Source: Cardinalis cardinalis
Taxonomy: Eukaryota > Chordata > Aves > Passeriformes > Cardinalidae
Length of the DNA: 64,000 nt
NCBI GenBank assembly: GCA_014549065.1
Contig: JACDOX010000116.1
Location: 1,603,635 to 1,667,634 of the forward strand
Direction: 5' to 3'
The notes beneath the pieces are model-generated. The model saw nothing but the letters and a program-made list of their open reading frames with translations, had not been told where the DNA came from and did no database searches. Shown piece by piece: positions 49,446 to 62,256 of the stretch (position 1 is its first letter; each line of letters begins with the position of its first letter). Position numbers and translations under genes: made by a program.

Positions 49446-52400
49446 ATGTTCCTTTGTTATCAGGTTGTACTTCAAGCAAATAGAGAAATAATCAAAATCT
49501 CTGTAAGAGTTAATCTTATTTGTTTTGGGGACTAGACTTGATTGTACACACTGACTCCAAAACAAGGCATTTATGGATGTGACTCTTCAGTTTGTATGTC
49601 CCCACTAATCCCATTCTGCTTTCATTAATGTCAACATAAAAATTGCCTGATTTTTGAATAGAGCTGGTCAAACTCTTTGTAGATTTAACTCTGGTATTTG
49701 ATGCCAGTTCTAGCTAATGATCCTCATGAAACGGTGCTCACTAGCTTCCTAGAAGATCTCTATAGTCAATAACCTAAATCATAAAGACATCTGAATAAAT
49801 CTGTGTGCCTGGCCAAGCTTGAAATGTCTCTTAGCAAATCAAAAGGAATTGTTTTTCTCCAGNTCATGGCAGCTGGTTGTTCGAGAGAGATGTTCAGTAG
49901 TATTTTGTTCTTCTGTTCTTACTGGGTGATAGAGAACTACAGTTCAGTCTTCATTTCTGACACAGTGGTGTCAAGGTTGCATGGTGCAGCATAGCACTTA
50001 CTTTGACATATTTAAAGATCGTGGATGTAGCACAGAACTGCCCCGCAAATTCTCAACTGTTAAGACAGTGTAAAACAATAAACAAATAACGCATGTGTCA
50101 TTGACTTTAAACAGGGGTAAACGTCTAGCATATTCGAGTTCAGCTTTCATGCCTGGCAGTATGATATGGAAGAGAAAAGAAAGATACTTTAGCAATGTAT
50201 GGAGACAACAACAGCACAAACCCATTTTTGTACATTTTTAAAGATGGTCTGTTGAATGAAATGGTAGCATACAATAAAACATTAGGGCATTTGGTCAGAT
50301 GGGAAAATACAGATTAATGGCATCCTGATTTCTTCACCATAATGGAAACACATGAAAGAAATGTTAACATTCTGTACCAAGTTATAAATCATAATCTTCC
50401 TTTCTTCCCACTATTCCCCTATGTAGCCATTTTTCAAAGAACCCAAACAAAAAAAAAGCTCAAAAAGCAGACTACTTGTTTATGGTAAGCTGTTACAATC
50501 AGGAGGAGATAATGTCAACATCTGCCGATGGGACCTTGTAGCCTGGGTCGGTCAGGTTGCAGAATTATGCTATTTGAATTAGGAAAGGAAAAAAGCTCTA
50601 GTCAATAGACTGTCACAGAGCCAACTCACAGCTGCCTTGGAGCTATTGATCAGGATGATTTCACCAGGCAAATTATCTCTACCAGAATGGCTGTGGAGCA
50701 CCACAGAACTGAGTCACTGGCTTGGTTTTGTTTATTTAGCTTTCTCCAGGTATTTTTTGTGGTTTACCTCTTCTGTGATCTGTGTGTCATTCTGTGCTTG
50801 AAGATTGATCCATCTGTGTTGGTAATACTTGCACCTTAGGGCNTTCATATCTTTTCTCCTGTGTTTAAAAAAAGCATTACAAAAAAATGACTTACACTGA
50901 CAGGGAAAGAGTGTGTCTGTGTGAGAAATAAACTCCCCTTCATGAAACCTTTAATTAAAAGCAGAAAACCCCGTATTTTTTCTGGTGTCATAATTAGTTG
51001 ATACCTCTATATTTACCATACATCTGAGCTAAAGCTTTTACTAGGTGTTTACTTTAAGTGTAAGGATTTATGGGCTTTTTTGTCATTGCCCATGCCTGTT
51101 TCAAAAGATGATGATGATCACAGCTTCAAGGTGAAAATATGTCAGGAATTTTACCCCGCAGAAGACATAAAGTATGGGTGATAGGAACATGTGAAGAGAA
51201 TGCCTCAGAAAAAAAGAAGAACAAACTAGTGCTGATAGAAAATAAGCAAAGAGGATTATGTTTTCTTGCTATATATAAACTTCTGGTTTCACATATACCA
51301 CAATTTTTAAAATATGAATTACCTTGGATACTGGTGAGTACTTCCTAGTAACTTTGTGCTTGACCCTGTAAGTGAATAGTTGATGACGAGTGAGAAACAG
51401 AATTCTTCAGCACTAACAGCATGTGATTTTTGTCATGGGATTTAGAGAAGTACTGTATACCACATTGGGTCAGTAGATATTCTGAATTATAAACTGTACA
51501 GTTACTTATTTAAAATAGATCTAGGTATTAGATTGCTACTAAAGAGCCTGCAGGCTGAAGTTGTAACCTGGAGAAATTGTTACAAAGCTAGAATGGCTGT
51601 TACGTTTGTTTTGTGGAGCAACTGGAAAGCCTGAGCTGTTTAGGTCTCTTATGTATCACTTTTACAGTGGTAACATAGTTCATATATGCCAGCAGAAAAA
51701 AAAGGGATGTTTTTTTCTCCTCCAGACAGAGCACCCTGAGGAATAGAGGGAGAAAGAACATGCCATTAGAAAAGTGCCTTATTTCTATTGTAATTGTCAC
51801 TGTTTCTGGATCTGTTCTGTGACACTGAAACTGGAAATTATATTTTAGTCCCCATGCTGTCATTTTGGGATATATTTGGAAGTGTCTTCCACTAGATGCT
51901 TTACCTTGTAATGATTGATTATAATGGTCTATATGAGTAGTCCTGGACTTCAGAAAAGGCGCAGTCTAACACCACTTGAGGCTTCTGGCTGCAGGCACTC
52001 AGAAGAGGACATGAATAATCTTGCAGTTTAAAGCCTTTTTGAATCTGGAATGCTCTTAGACCACAGTAACTGTGTCAGTGAGTAGCTGTTTTGGAACAGC
52101 TATTACACTTCAAATTCATAGCCTGTCATATTATGAATAATTTTTCCATGTAGACTGGACTCAGGGAGGATAGAACCAGCTGCTCAGTTTACCCATGTCA
52201 TCAAGAAGATATCTCTTTGATTTCAGAATTCTTCATGCAGGGCAGACACTTTACAAGTATTGATCCGGGTGCAGACTAGAGAACTCCTCATAAGCTCAAA
52301 ATGTAATCATCTGAATCAAAGCTTTTTATGAACCAGGGTATTCTTCTCTCCCCACCAATATCTTCCTCATTTAAAAAACTGGGAAGGGTGAGATGTACAC

Positions 52401-55400
52401 GGTTCTTGAACTGAAAAATTCAGTGAGAATTTTAACTGAAGGTTATGGAGTAGCTTTCAGGTCTGGTTTCTACCTGTGAAAATGTAGAAACTTGATTGGG
52501 GTTGTTGTAAAAATAAATATGTATCACATCAGTATTACAGCCTGCTAAATATTAACAATTTTACAGTTGGTCCTCTTTACATCTTTTTGTAGTCACTTAA
52601 AAACCTGATACAAAGTTTTAACAAAAGAAGTGTTGTGGAGGATTCCTGAATAATCATGAGATAAGTAATGAGATAAGCCACTCTTATTCAGAATGCATAT
52701 CAATGTTACATATATAGAGAAAGATCAATTGACATTGNTAGATTTTGTTTGCAAAGGTGTTTTGTTTGCAGGGAATTTTACTATATAAAATACAATATAA
52801 AATGCACCAAATTCAGGCCATTCAAGAAAACTTAGCTGACTTTGCAGGAGAAATCACACTTTCCATTCTGTTAACTCAGCTGTGAGAATGTCTACAGGAT
52901 TTTGGTTCACTGATAAACATTCTTATTGCAGATTAAAGATAATAGAATGAAACAGATTAATTTAATTTCCCTGTTCATGTTGTCCTGGAAGGAGTATAAG
53001 AAACACCAAAAAAACAAAGCCCAAAATATTAACACTGTTGTGAAACTCTTTGTACAGTAATTTCTCATTATATAAGTATAGTTCTTTTGTTATTCTGTTG
53101 CAGTGGCATGATTTGATATCCTCATATAGATAAACATGAATGTAATGTTCTTTCTGGATAAATAACTCCTTTTATAACAGTGGCTATCTTGGCAGAGAGA
53201 TGCTTTTTTAAGAAGTTGCCTTTATTTACTTACCTCTGAGTTGGCACAAAGTTTGGGCTTTTTGGGGAAACTACTGCGTATCAGAAGATTTTCATAAACC
53301 AAGGGAGGAAGGAAAAAGTGAAATAAGAGAAAATTATGCCCTTGCATATACAGTGTGGATTTTGTAGCAGGTGGCTTAAGGTTTTTTGTTTAATTGGGTT
53401 TTTTTTTGTTGTTTTTTCCTATGGGTTTTTAAAATGTTACTACTATCACTTCTTTTGTCCAACAGTGATTTCCAGCCTCAGCTGTGATTGATATTCTGAG
53501 TGGGTTGGTTTAGCTGAGAAGCAGAGGAGATTTAGTGAGGAGACAAAGAGGTGTGGGAGCTGGGGTCCAATTACTTAACACATGGTGCTGCTGAGCCCTT
53601 TAATTTTGGTTATCAGTTATTCACTTAAGATAAGAATTCTGTAGATAAAGTTGATCTTCAAGGAGAGGAATGGAAGAGAAAGAGAGGTTTAATTGGTCTT
53701 TGGTACCTTACTCTAAAGAGTGCTTTACTGTAAACAATCTTTTTAAAAACCCAGGAGTGTTCTGTTTGTACTAAATAAACAAAAGCCACAAGTGAGAGCA
53801 AATACAGATTAAAATGTCTGGTCTCTGGTTCTGCCCATGGTTTGTTCCTGTCACTGGACTTGTCTTAATTTCTAGGAGCCCAATAAAGGGTTACTTAAGG
53901 TTAACCAGTTTTCCCCATTTCAGGGTGAGGCCTTAGTACCCACCTTGGTCTTGCTCTCATTTTTATTAGCTTAATTTTGTTCCCAACTCTGCTCTCAGAT
54001 CAGTGCTTTGTCTTGGGAGAACAGCACAGGAGAGCATCATTAAGCAAAGCCAAGAGGTTCCTGTTTTGGACCTGCAATTATAACAACACTTAAGTAGTTT
54101 AGGAGAAATTGCAATGCTACATAAAGATTAATTATGATTCTCTGCACATTGATGGCTTCAAATAAGAGTACTTACCTGGCTTTTTTTGTCACTTTTGTTG
54201 GAAAATAATGATTATAGTGATCATGTAATCTTCCTTTTTCACATGATAAGATGATGCTTGTGATAGTGCAGGGATACTTGCGTTGATGAGTGGGGAAGGA
54301 TGTAATTAACTAGCAGTTAGGTAATTTATTAATTNACCACATGGAGAACACTGTACCTCTCAATGAAGTGTTGAGATATTTTTTTCTTTTCCAGAGCTGT
54401 TGGAATAGTTTGATTCTAGAAAGTGTACAGATTCATAAGTGTAAGCCAGCTAGCTGGCTCTTTTCACCTGCTGTTTTGGATGTGATGTGATGGCTGCTTC
54501 TTTTCCATTTTTTTGTCTTTTCTTACTGCCCTCTTCTGAAGTTTTAGAAGTTTTGCAGATGCAGTTAGAAAGAAAAGCACATCTTTGGTATTGCATTCCA
54601 CATAAGTGCATCTGCTCTCCCAACCTTTCTTTTGCAAGCACAGGCAGGATCAGAGAAGAGATGAATAATTTTCTGTCATTGATCAAAGGTAATAAGGTTT
54701 CAAAATTTATTTCACAACTGGTTTTCTGCTGTCACAAGCACCTGGGCATTGACACTAAAAACACATAAGTGCCTCTATGGCTAAATTTCCATCCACCCTA
54801 TCGTTTCTTACTACTGATGATGGCTATGGTATAAGGATCAAGTCTCCCTTTCTAAATACAGGGCTGGCTTGTGGAAGAAATACCTGCTTAGCTTTCTAAG
54901 CTCAGGCTTTCTCTGAAAGACTTGGAAACACATACAAAAAGACAAAATAGTATTTTCTCTATACTTACCTTAGAGCTGACTGACATACCAGGCAAAAGAT
55001 TTTTCTATATCATTAGAGCGCCTTTGGAGTGAGATGGTCCAGATAATTAAAGAAGTAACTTGAAAATTAAATTGCCTTGTAAATGTTCTAGCTTAATCTA
55101 ACATGCTCATTTGGTATTTTCAAAAGATGAAATTCTTTTTCAGCTGTCTATCATGTGCAGGAGATACAGTTCAGATTCAATCATATGAAATACCACAAGA
55201 CAGAATATTGGAGTCAAACTGAATCCTTCCAATTCATGTTGTGATATAAGGAAGGTGAAAGATTAGAATATTTCATTAAATCAAAAGGATCTACAGTAAC
55301 TGGGAAACCATGTTCATATGCTAATACATTTTTTTTCTTTTTAAAATATTCTTAAGAAGGGGAAAATATGAGAGCAAAGTCTGTAGTTGATAGCGTCAAT

Positions 55401-57592
55401 ATGATACAAAATAAATGTGCAGAATTACTATTTCAGAATTTTTCTGATCAATGATTTATACACTGAAGTAGCAACTCGCAGAGTGCCTGCTATCATAAAA
55501 CAGGTCACAGTAGTCTGATTTGGGTCACAAAATATGTTTTACTTTTTTTTAAAACAATAAAATGAGATGGTTTATTACAATCAAACACAAAAAGTGGATA
55601 CATATCTAAATATATATTGGGTTATTATATTTCATTGGTTATTCAGGTAGAAATACTATTTTTGAACATTGCTGTGATTGNCTGAAGCCATGGGTAAAGG
55701 CTAGTAGGAATACAGCGATTCTTGTGGCTTGCTCACTGCCGCAATAAGGAATTATGGCATATTTTTACTGCACTATTTAAAGTCATTCATTAAAGTCATG
55801 CTGTCAAGCATTTCAAGTAAAGAAAATGCCTATTTATTGTCTGTTTCCATTCTTCCAGGTTTAAAATATTTTTTAAACACATTCTTATTAATAATCATAC
55901 AAAGAAACATAAGGTGTTTGACACATAAATGCTTAGTGGGTTTGTTTTAGATAAACTTTCTTTATGTCTGAATAGTTTTAGATTATGGTCCTTTTATGCC
56001 TGAGACCTGCAATCTCTTTTTAGCTACAGCAATTACTACATAAGCTGGTAAAAGTAGTCAGGTTCTTGCAGTAAGTCCTGCACTAGCCACCACTGATACT
56101 ATGACCTAACAGTTTTCACCAAGGTAGGAAAAATACCAGCTGTCACTTTTTTGGAATAGTTTGAAAAATTCAGATCATCAGCTCAACCAGAAACACGATT
56201 CACAGCAGCAACTTTGATTTAATTTGTTATCTTTTGGGCTCTCAGTTTCGAAGAGGAATTGTTCATGTCTGAATAAGTCCTGGTCTTTCCTCTATGGTAA
56301 TGGTTTTCAATAGAGGGACTTTATGGAAAAGTGCAGATGATATGTTACTGGTGGATTTCATAATGTTTCTAAAGATGAAAATACAGTTTTGACAAGCAAA
56401 CCTTACTGTATAATTGCTGTAAAAAANAAATTTTTTTTGGATACAAACGGCAAAGCTGAAATGAAGCTGTACAGATAGGTTATGAACAGCAGGAGATGGG
56501 GAATTTTTTGTGTTCAAATTATGTAAGTTTTTTTAACGCATCTTGCAACACTTTTTGCTTCCATAATCCTTTGGGGAAGGTACATAGCATCTATTTTTTC
56601 TTGCAGGTAAAACTATAACAAGCTGAAAATAATTATGAGTGTGAGATTTTTACTTGTGTTCAACAAGCACCTTTGACTAATAGTTGTGAACCAGCCTGAT
56701 TAGTAATTAACAATCTGATCCCCACAAACACAGAGTGCAAACCCCAGTGGTGTAGCTTTGTGATAAAGCTGCATCAGGAGAGGACAAGTAATAATTCCTT
56801 GCAGTCTTCCTCAATTATTTCTCAATTATGTTCTTTGTATCTCTGTTTTTTTGGGTTTTTTTATCATGCACCTGAGGAGCTCAATTTACTTGCTTGTGCC
56901 ACTAGTGACCAGGGATTTACTGATGTGTGGGTAGAACTTGAGTTGTGTAGGAAACCATTCAGAGCTGCAATTGGCAGCAGTAGCCTCACCTGCTGACGAT
57001 GTGCAGAGTGCAAGAGTCCTGCAGTGCCGGGGTGAAGATCTCCTCCACTGAAGGGCAGGCAGAACTTGTAGTATTTGCCCTTTCAGGGAGAGGTGTGTAT
57101 GTGTATGAGTGTGAAAAGAGAGTGAGAATTCCTTTGGGAAGGAAGCTATAACACATAATCTGTAATGCAGAGCTGTGTAAAGGATTTCTTAGGGGAAAAA
57201 CTTGTGCTTTTTTTCCAAGTGTAATCCAGGCTGAAATCCTACCTGTCGGTAAATTGTGCTCTACATCATTGAATTAATCTTGTATTTTCTAACTCGCTGT
57301 TGCATCAGAGTAGATACAATAGCTGTGCTTGGATACATCTCTTATACTAACAACTCACTTTGGAATACAATTTCTCTGCTTAATCTATGTTTGTTTCAAT
57401 CTGTATTTGTAGGTCTTTTAGTAATTACAGTTTTACTGGAATAAGTCTTGAAGCAGACCANTATCAGTCAAGTGAGGGAGTGTTAACAGTGGCTGTTGTT
57501 ATTCTGGGAGAGTTCCAGGTGCAGCGCATTCACTATGATTTAAGCTATGAGAGCAGGTGCAGTCAGAGCAAGATGTCATCTGATAAAAACTA
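49446..57592. other. Non-coding stretch, no gene recognised
   Basis: AT-rich DNA. Open frames are at most 93 codons and without domains. ATGAGATAAG is repeated at 52656-52665 and 52668-52677. The segment 50480-50710 is compositionally balanced and unique and may be a conserved element. No RNA gene or interspersed repeat was placed. Confidence 0.5.
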
Positions 57593-57695
57593 TAAAAAAA
57601 CCAGACAAACAAAAGAACAAAAGAACCAAACCAAACCAAATAAAAAAAAAAAAAAAAAAAAAAAAAANAAAAAAAAAAAAAAAGCAAAAAAAATT
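57593..57695. repeat. A-rich tract with (CCAAA)n and long poly-A
   Basis: An A/C-rich lead (about 57600-57640, with CCAAA units) runs into A26 (57642-57667), one N, then A15 (57669-57683). No element recognisable as a retrotransposon body lies on either side, so this is a simple repeat rather than a clear poly-A tail. Exact length is uncertain. Confidence 0.9.
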
Positions 57696-60163
57696 TAAAG
57701 CATGAAAACCCTTCCAACTTCAAGGAAAGGTAGTGGGGTATCACACATATCACACACACAAAGAATTGAGCCAGATTTTGGATAGTGATTTAAAAAAACC
57801 AAACAAAACTCCACTAAAACCCCACAAAAACGTGAAGTGAGTCTTTGTGAATTGAATGGTATTTTTGATTGATCACAAAGTAGATAGGTTGAGGGGTTGC
57901 ATTTAGTAGGAACAGTGGTTGATAGACTTCTGTCACATGGCCATTTAATAAGAAGTCTCTTCTAGGCTTGAACTGAAGAGGGGGAAGAGCTCTTCTACTT
58001 ATGCATAGATATATTCTAGACAAGTAAATTGTGTAGCTATTTACTCTTAATTCATCAACAATGTGATGGGATGAAGATGAGAAATTAAACGTGAAATGCT
58101 GTATAAGAATATTTCCCACTTGAATACATTTAATATGATGCCTCAATCTTTTGTGAATCTCGATAATAGGTGCAGAAAAATGAAAAAAACAATCTAAAGA
58201 TTCATCTGTGAAGATGATCCTATTGACCTTTTTGCTACAGGTTCTATTTTCCTGCTGACCAGAAAAAATTTTTGTCAAATTGTTTTTTACCAGTCTTAGC
58301 TGATGCAGCTAATTCTCTTATGTAGTATTGCAAACATCAAAATTTGCCTGTTTCATCAGCTTCCATGAGTCACAAAGACTGGTTGTTTTTTTTTTTCTGT
58401 CCTTGTGAGCTAACACTTAAAACTTTCTAGAGGATGTTGGGATACACGGTGGATATGAATATGAGTCATGATGAATAACAACAGATCTGCTTCATATATT
58501 GCTAATTATTAGATGTAAATTGAAAAAATAGATACTTTTTGCTTTAAATGAGGTAAAGGAAGTGGGAACAATTGGATATCTATGATCCCTTTTCATTCTG
58601 CATTAAATTAGTACAAAACTAGACCATAAAATGAGGATAGAGATTAAGAAGCAAAATCTTCCTATAAATAAAGGGTTAAAGATTTCTGTGCTTAATGCAA
58701 CTTTGCAGTTTTTCATCTTTCATTACTCCCAACCACAGTCTGTATTGATTGGAGAGTCTGCATATATTTAACATTAGACAGTTCAGGAATTGCACATGTT
58801 CTTAAACAGAAGATTTTTAAGTGGAACTTCAACCCATAAACTTTTAGTTCNGTAATTTAGGTTCAAAATTGAAGGTTAATGGAAGTTAATGCAGCATTCA
58901 TATTTTTCATGCTTTTCATTCATTTAGAAGGTTTGTTCTTGTAACATTTCAGGCATTCAGAAATAATGCAAGGTCTGCAGTCCCTACTAAATCCCCAATA
59001 AGCTGGGGGATTTTGGGTATCTTCAGTTAAGCTGCCAGCTCCCAGAGGAATCACAGGCATTGACCTTGAGGGAGAAGTTCTTCTAGCTCAGTGGAACAGA
59101 GTTCTCAATGGTGTTCATGTGTTTGTGAAGCTGCAGCAATGTCACCTCTCTGTTCTAATTAAGAGTTGCCGGGAATCTGACAACTAAGAATATCATGAAT
59201 CAACTTTATTGTGGATTACCATGGGAGGACATAGTTCTAAAGCAAGTAAAAATCAGAAAGGAAAACAATGCTGACCACGTGGACTTTAGCAATTTGCATG
59301 ACATAAATGTCCAAGGAGAGGATTTGATCACTCACAAATGACACCTCCTTGTGAAAGAGCAATATCAAAGAAAAGGTTTAGGCACTTACCAGCTAAACAT
59401 GGAAGTATCTGACAAATTGCTTAGAGATAAAAGCTTTAAAGGTACAGAAGAATTTNTTTTCTCTCTCACCTTGTGGCTGAAGTATCGATTTCTTTTTTCC
59501 AGAATGGCTTGTGCATTTTAGGTGCCTTTGTATAAAGCAAGAAATAATACTAAAGACATTATTCCAGTAATATGTGTGCTAGTGGTAGAACATGCCTTTA
59601 AACTACAGGATAAAAGACATGTACCCAACCTCCCTTTTCATATTTTAGTGTGCAGGCCAGTCTCCCTTTTCATATTTTAAAAAGACAGTAGATATGACTG
59701 TTTGTTGCAGAAAGTCCAATCCTGTCTGTAAATGTTGGACATAAAAGCCAATACTCCCATGTCCCTGGTAGAAGCAATTTAAAAAGCTGCTGTCCCCAGT
59801 TGTCCATTAATACACTTCAGCATACACTTTGACTCGAACATACATGAAAATATAACTAGCTGTCTAAGAAAATCTAAGCTTTATGTATGGATTTACTTAA
59901 CCTAGCTTCAATATTGGTTGAAGTTAGTGTCACTGGTTAGATTCAGATGCAGTTCAGTGTGCGTTTGGCTGGTTTTTGCTGATAATAACAAAAGGAAGAT
60001 TCACCACTTGGGGACAGTGATGTCCTGTCCTCCAGCAGGTTTCATAATGTTTTCCTACTGGGTCAGATATTCCATAGGACTTGCTTCCGAAGGACTTTGG
60101 GCCTCAGTGGGAAATAGGGAGATTGGAGGTCCACACTACTGTGTTCTAATTTGGCTTCAGACA
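57696..60163. other. Non-coding stretch, no gene recognised
   Basis: Holds the longest open frame of the window (57814-58278, minus, 154 codons). It resembles no family I know, has no initiation context of note, and its length is within chance for this much AT-rich DNA. The 18-base CTCCCTTTTCATATTTTA is repeated at 59630-59647 and 59662-59679 (period 32). Confidence 0.5.
59630..59679. repeat. 18-bp direct repeat, period 32
   Basis: CTCCCTTTTCATATTTTA occurs identically at 59630-59647 and 59662-59679, separated by GTGTGCAGGCCAGT. This is probably a small local duplication. Confidence 0.9.
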
Positions 60164-60189
60164 CTGATGTCCACAATACTGGACATCAG
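60164..60189. repeat. Perfect 10-bp inverted repeat (hairpin), 6-nt loop
   Basis: CTGATGTCCA (60164-60173), loop CAATAC, TGGACATCAG (60180-60189). The arms are exact complements. The stem is too short for a microRNA precursor. No retrotransposon or terminator context was seen. Confidence 0.95.
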
Positions 60190-61031
60190 CAAAGACACTT
60201 CTAATGACGCAGACATGCCGCCAGGCTCATAAATAGAGGTTATTTATTTAGTTGTATTTTTTCTTCTGATTCAAACCAATCACTGTTGATGAAAGTAAAA
60301 GATGGATCTGTTTCAGATTTAAAAGTTTGCTTGATACATTTTTAACTAGTTATTATCCAGTACTTTTAAAAATAAGGCATACAAAGATTGTATGCTATAG
60401 ACATTATGGTTACTTGGACCCATGAGGGAGAGGAGCAGTCATCTGATTTTCACAGGAAGGTAAACAGAGCTGTTTCCTGAGGAATAGCTAAAAATGAGAA
60501 ATTAAACAGACTAGATAAGGTTAAGAAAACCCCAAACATATAGAGAGCATAATCTTGAAGGCTTATGAAAAACATTNGGTGCTGTTTATGTTGTTCTGTC
60601 CAAAAAGAGAAGAAAGTAAGGGAGGGTAGGGTAGTTTGGGGTCTAAATGATGTAATCTCCAAGGGATTTAAAAGATCATATTTGTTAAACTATTTAGGAA
60701 AAAAATCAGAAGATAATATGGCTTTGTTCACAGTATTACGTAAAGAAGATTAAGGATGGGAAACAAGCTGCTTAAATACTGTAAACTAATTAGTTCAATG
60801 AATTGTTTTCCCGAGGTTCATGAGATATGAAACATTGGCACCAGTGTGTGAAATACGCCCTTCCTCTGTGCTCTTTGCAATTTATTTTTCTGTTAGTGTT
60901 ATATGTGTATATAAAATAGAGCAGCCAAAAAGAAGGAGGTTACAGAGAGAGACCAAAGCCTGTCAGATGATTGAAGTTGACATTTTGTCATCTTAAGCCT
61001 GATATGGGAGGGCCCTCTTCTAAATGCTGTG
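60190..61031. other. Non-coding stretch, no gene recognised
   Basis: AT-rich sequence, open frames at most 70 codons. From about 60840 onward the composition becomes more balanced, leading into the TATA-bearing segment at 61032. Confidence 0.5.
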
Positions 61032-61303
61032 TATAAATACCAGCCTCATTTTCTGCTATCATAGGCTCCACTGCCGAGATGATGCTATGACAAGGCCCAG
61101 AGGGATTCCTGTTGTTGCCCTGTGCCCGACTCCATGCTAAGCTATGCACAAGCAAGCTGACAAGTTGCTAATTAGTTCAGCCAGCTTTGGGGCGACTGGG
61201 GGGAGGCAGGCAAATGGGGACACCACTCGAGCTGTGACTGTATGCGTGGCGGAAAGTTGGCTGGACTGGGGAATAGCAATGACAGGTGTTAGGCATGGTA
61301 AGT
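61032..61303 (+). promoter_or_regulatory. Possible TATA-driven first exon with splice donor
   Basis: TATAAATA at 61032-61039 would place transcription start near 61062-61066. A more GC-rich segment follows, and ATG|GTAAGTG at 61295-61304 gives a strong consensus 5' splice site (exon end 61297, intron GTAAGT 61298-61303). A plus-strand frame opens at 61144 and passes through the donor in frame (51 codons before it, beginning MHKQADKLL), unrecognised. The arrangement fits a small first exon of a non-coding RNA or an alternative promoter, but TATA-like words and donors both occur by chance in AT-rich DNA. GCTAATTAG at 61169-61177 is a homeodomain-type word, so a conserved enhancer is the alternative. 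Confidence 0.3.
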
Positions 61304-62141
61304 GTTTCAGCAGCTCTGGATTTCTGTCTTTGTCAGTTTACACATGAATGGGGTAACAGACCAGATTGTACAAGTGTTCCTGATACGTTTTGGAACAACC
61401 CTTGGTCTATGTGCTGAAGTGGCTTTATACTAGGAAGGTTGTAGTTTTAATAAATGTCATTATTTATCATTATGATCTGATAAATGTAAAATGAGATTTA
61501 GTATTTAGTTTGTTAAATCCTTTTTGTTGTGCACCATACCTAAACACTTTTTTAGAGGTGTCCAGTATTGTCTTGTTTGTAAGAAGATACTTCTTCTAGA
61601 TACTGAACACACTACCCAGAAATACACCAATATAGATTTGTCTTTTTTGAGGAATGTAGGATTATGTGGGATATGACCGTATGGAACTCTGCATAAACTG
61701 TAATATCAGATGAGAATGTCAGAGAGTAATGCTTGGAGGTGCCTGCACAAGTATAAGAATAGTTTTGCTTAGAGAAAATGAGGAGGGAGAAATACCTTTG
61801 TGATTATATGTTGTATTTTTAATAGTACTAAAATACGAAGGACAATGAACAATTCAATTTAGACAATAGCCCAAGGGCTTTTAAGTAATATCTGAGGGGC
61901 ATTGAATGTATAACAGAGATAACATAATAAGGACATAGTGGATACATCTTTTAGATGAGGCTTCATCATCAGGANATGAAGGGAAGAGGAGATATGACCT
62001 TTTCCTGTGGGTTTTGTAATGATTTTTGTGTTCCATGGGACACATGTGACATTCTGTTGTATGTAACCAGTGCAGAATTTGGAAGCTGTTCACATTTATA
62101 TTATTACCTATGAAAAGAAGTCTTGTCTAACTATCTGAGTT
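61304..62141. other. Non-coding stretch, no gene recognised
   Basis: AT-rich DNA, open frames at most 70 codons. No repeat or RNA gene was recognised. Confidence 0.5.
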
Positions 62142-62180
62142 GTTTGGTTTTTTGGGGTTTTGGTTTTGGTTTTTTTGTTT

Positions 62181-62224
<44 letters not shown>

Positions 62225-62256
62225 TTTTTTTTTTTTTTTTTTTTTTTGGTTTTTTG
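62142..62256. repeat. T-rich tract: (TTTTGG)n lead and T41-G-T23
   Basis: A G/T lead with GGTTTT-type units (62145-62182) is followed by T41 (62183-62223), one G, then T23 (62225-62247). It mirrors the A-rich block at 57593-57695 in reverse complement. Length is unreliable in assembly. No retrotransposon sequence was recognised next to it, so it is not called a poly-A tail. Confidence 0.93.

Noticed and set aside
57814..58278. Longest open frame (154 codons, minus strand) as a gene
   Set aside because: No recognisable domain or start context. About 0.5 such frames are expected by chance in 64 kb of AT-rich DNA on six frames, and the composition matches the surroundings.
60164..60189. Hairpin as a microRNA precursor
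   Set aside because: A 10-bp stem is far shorter than the roughly 30-bp stem of a precursor, and flanking sequence does not extend the pairing.
62145..62182. Interstitial telomere-like sequence
   Set aside because: The GGTTTT-type units are irregular and are not the vertebrate TTAGGG repeat.
62142..62256. Poly-T as the poly-A tail of a minus-strand processed pseudogene or LINE
   Set aside because: No retrotransposon or gene-derived body is recognisable beside it, and the G/T lead resembles a simple repeat.
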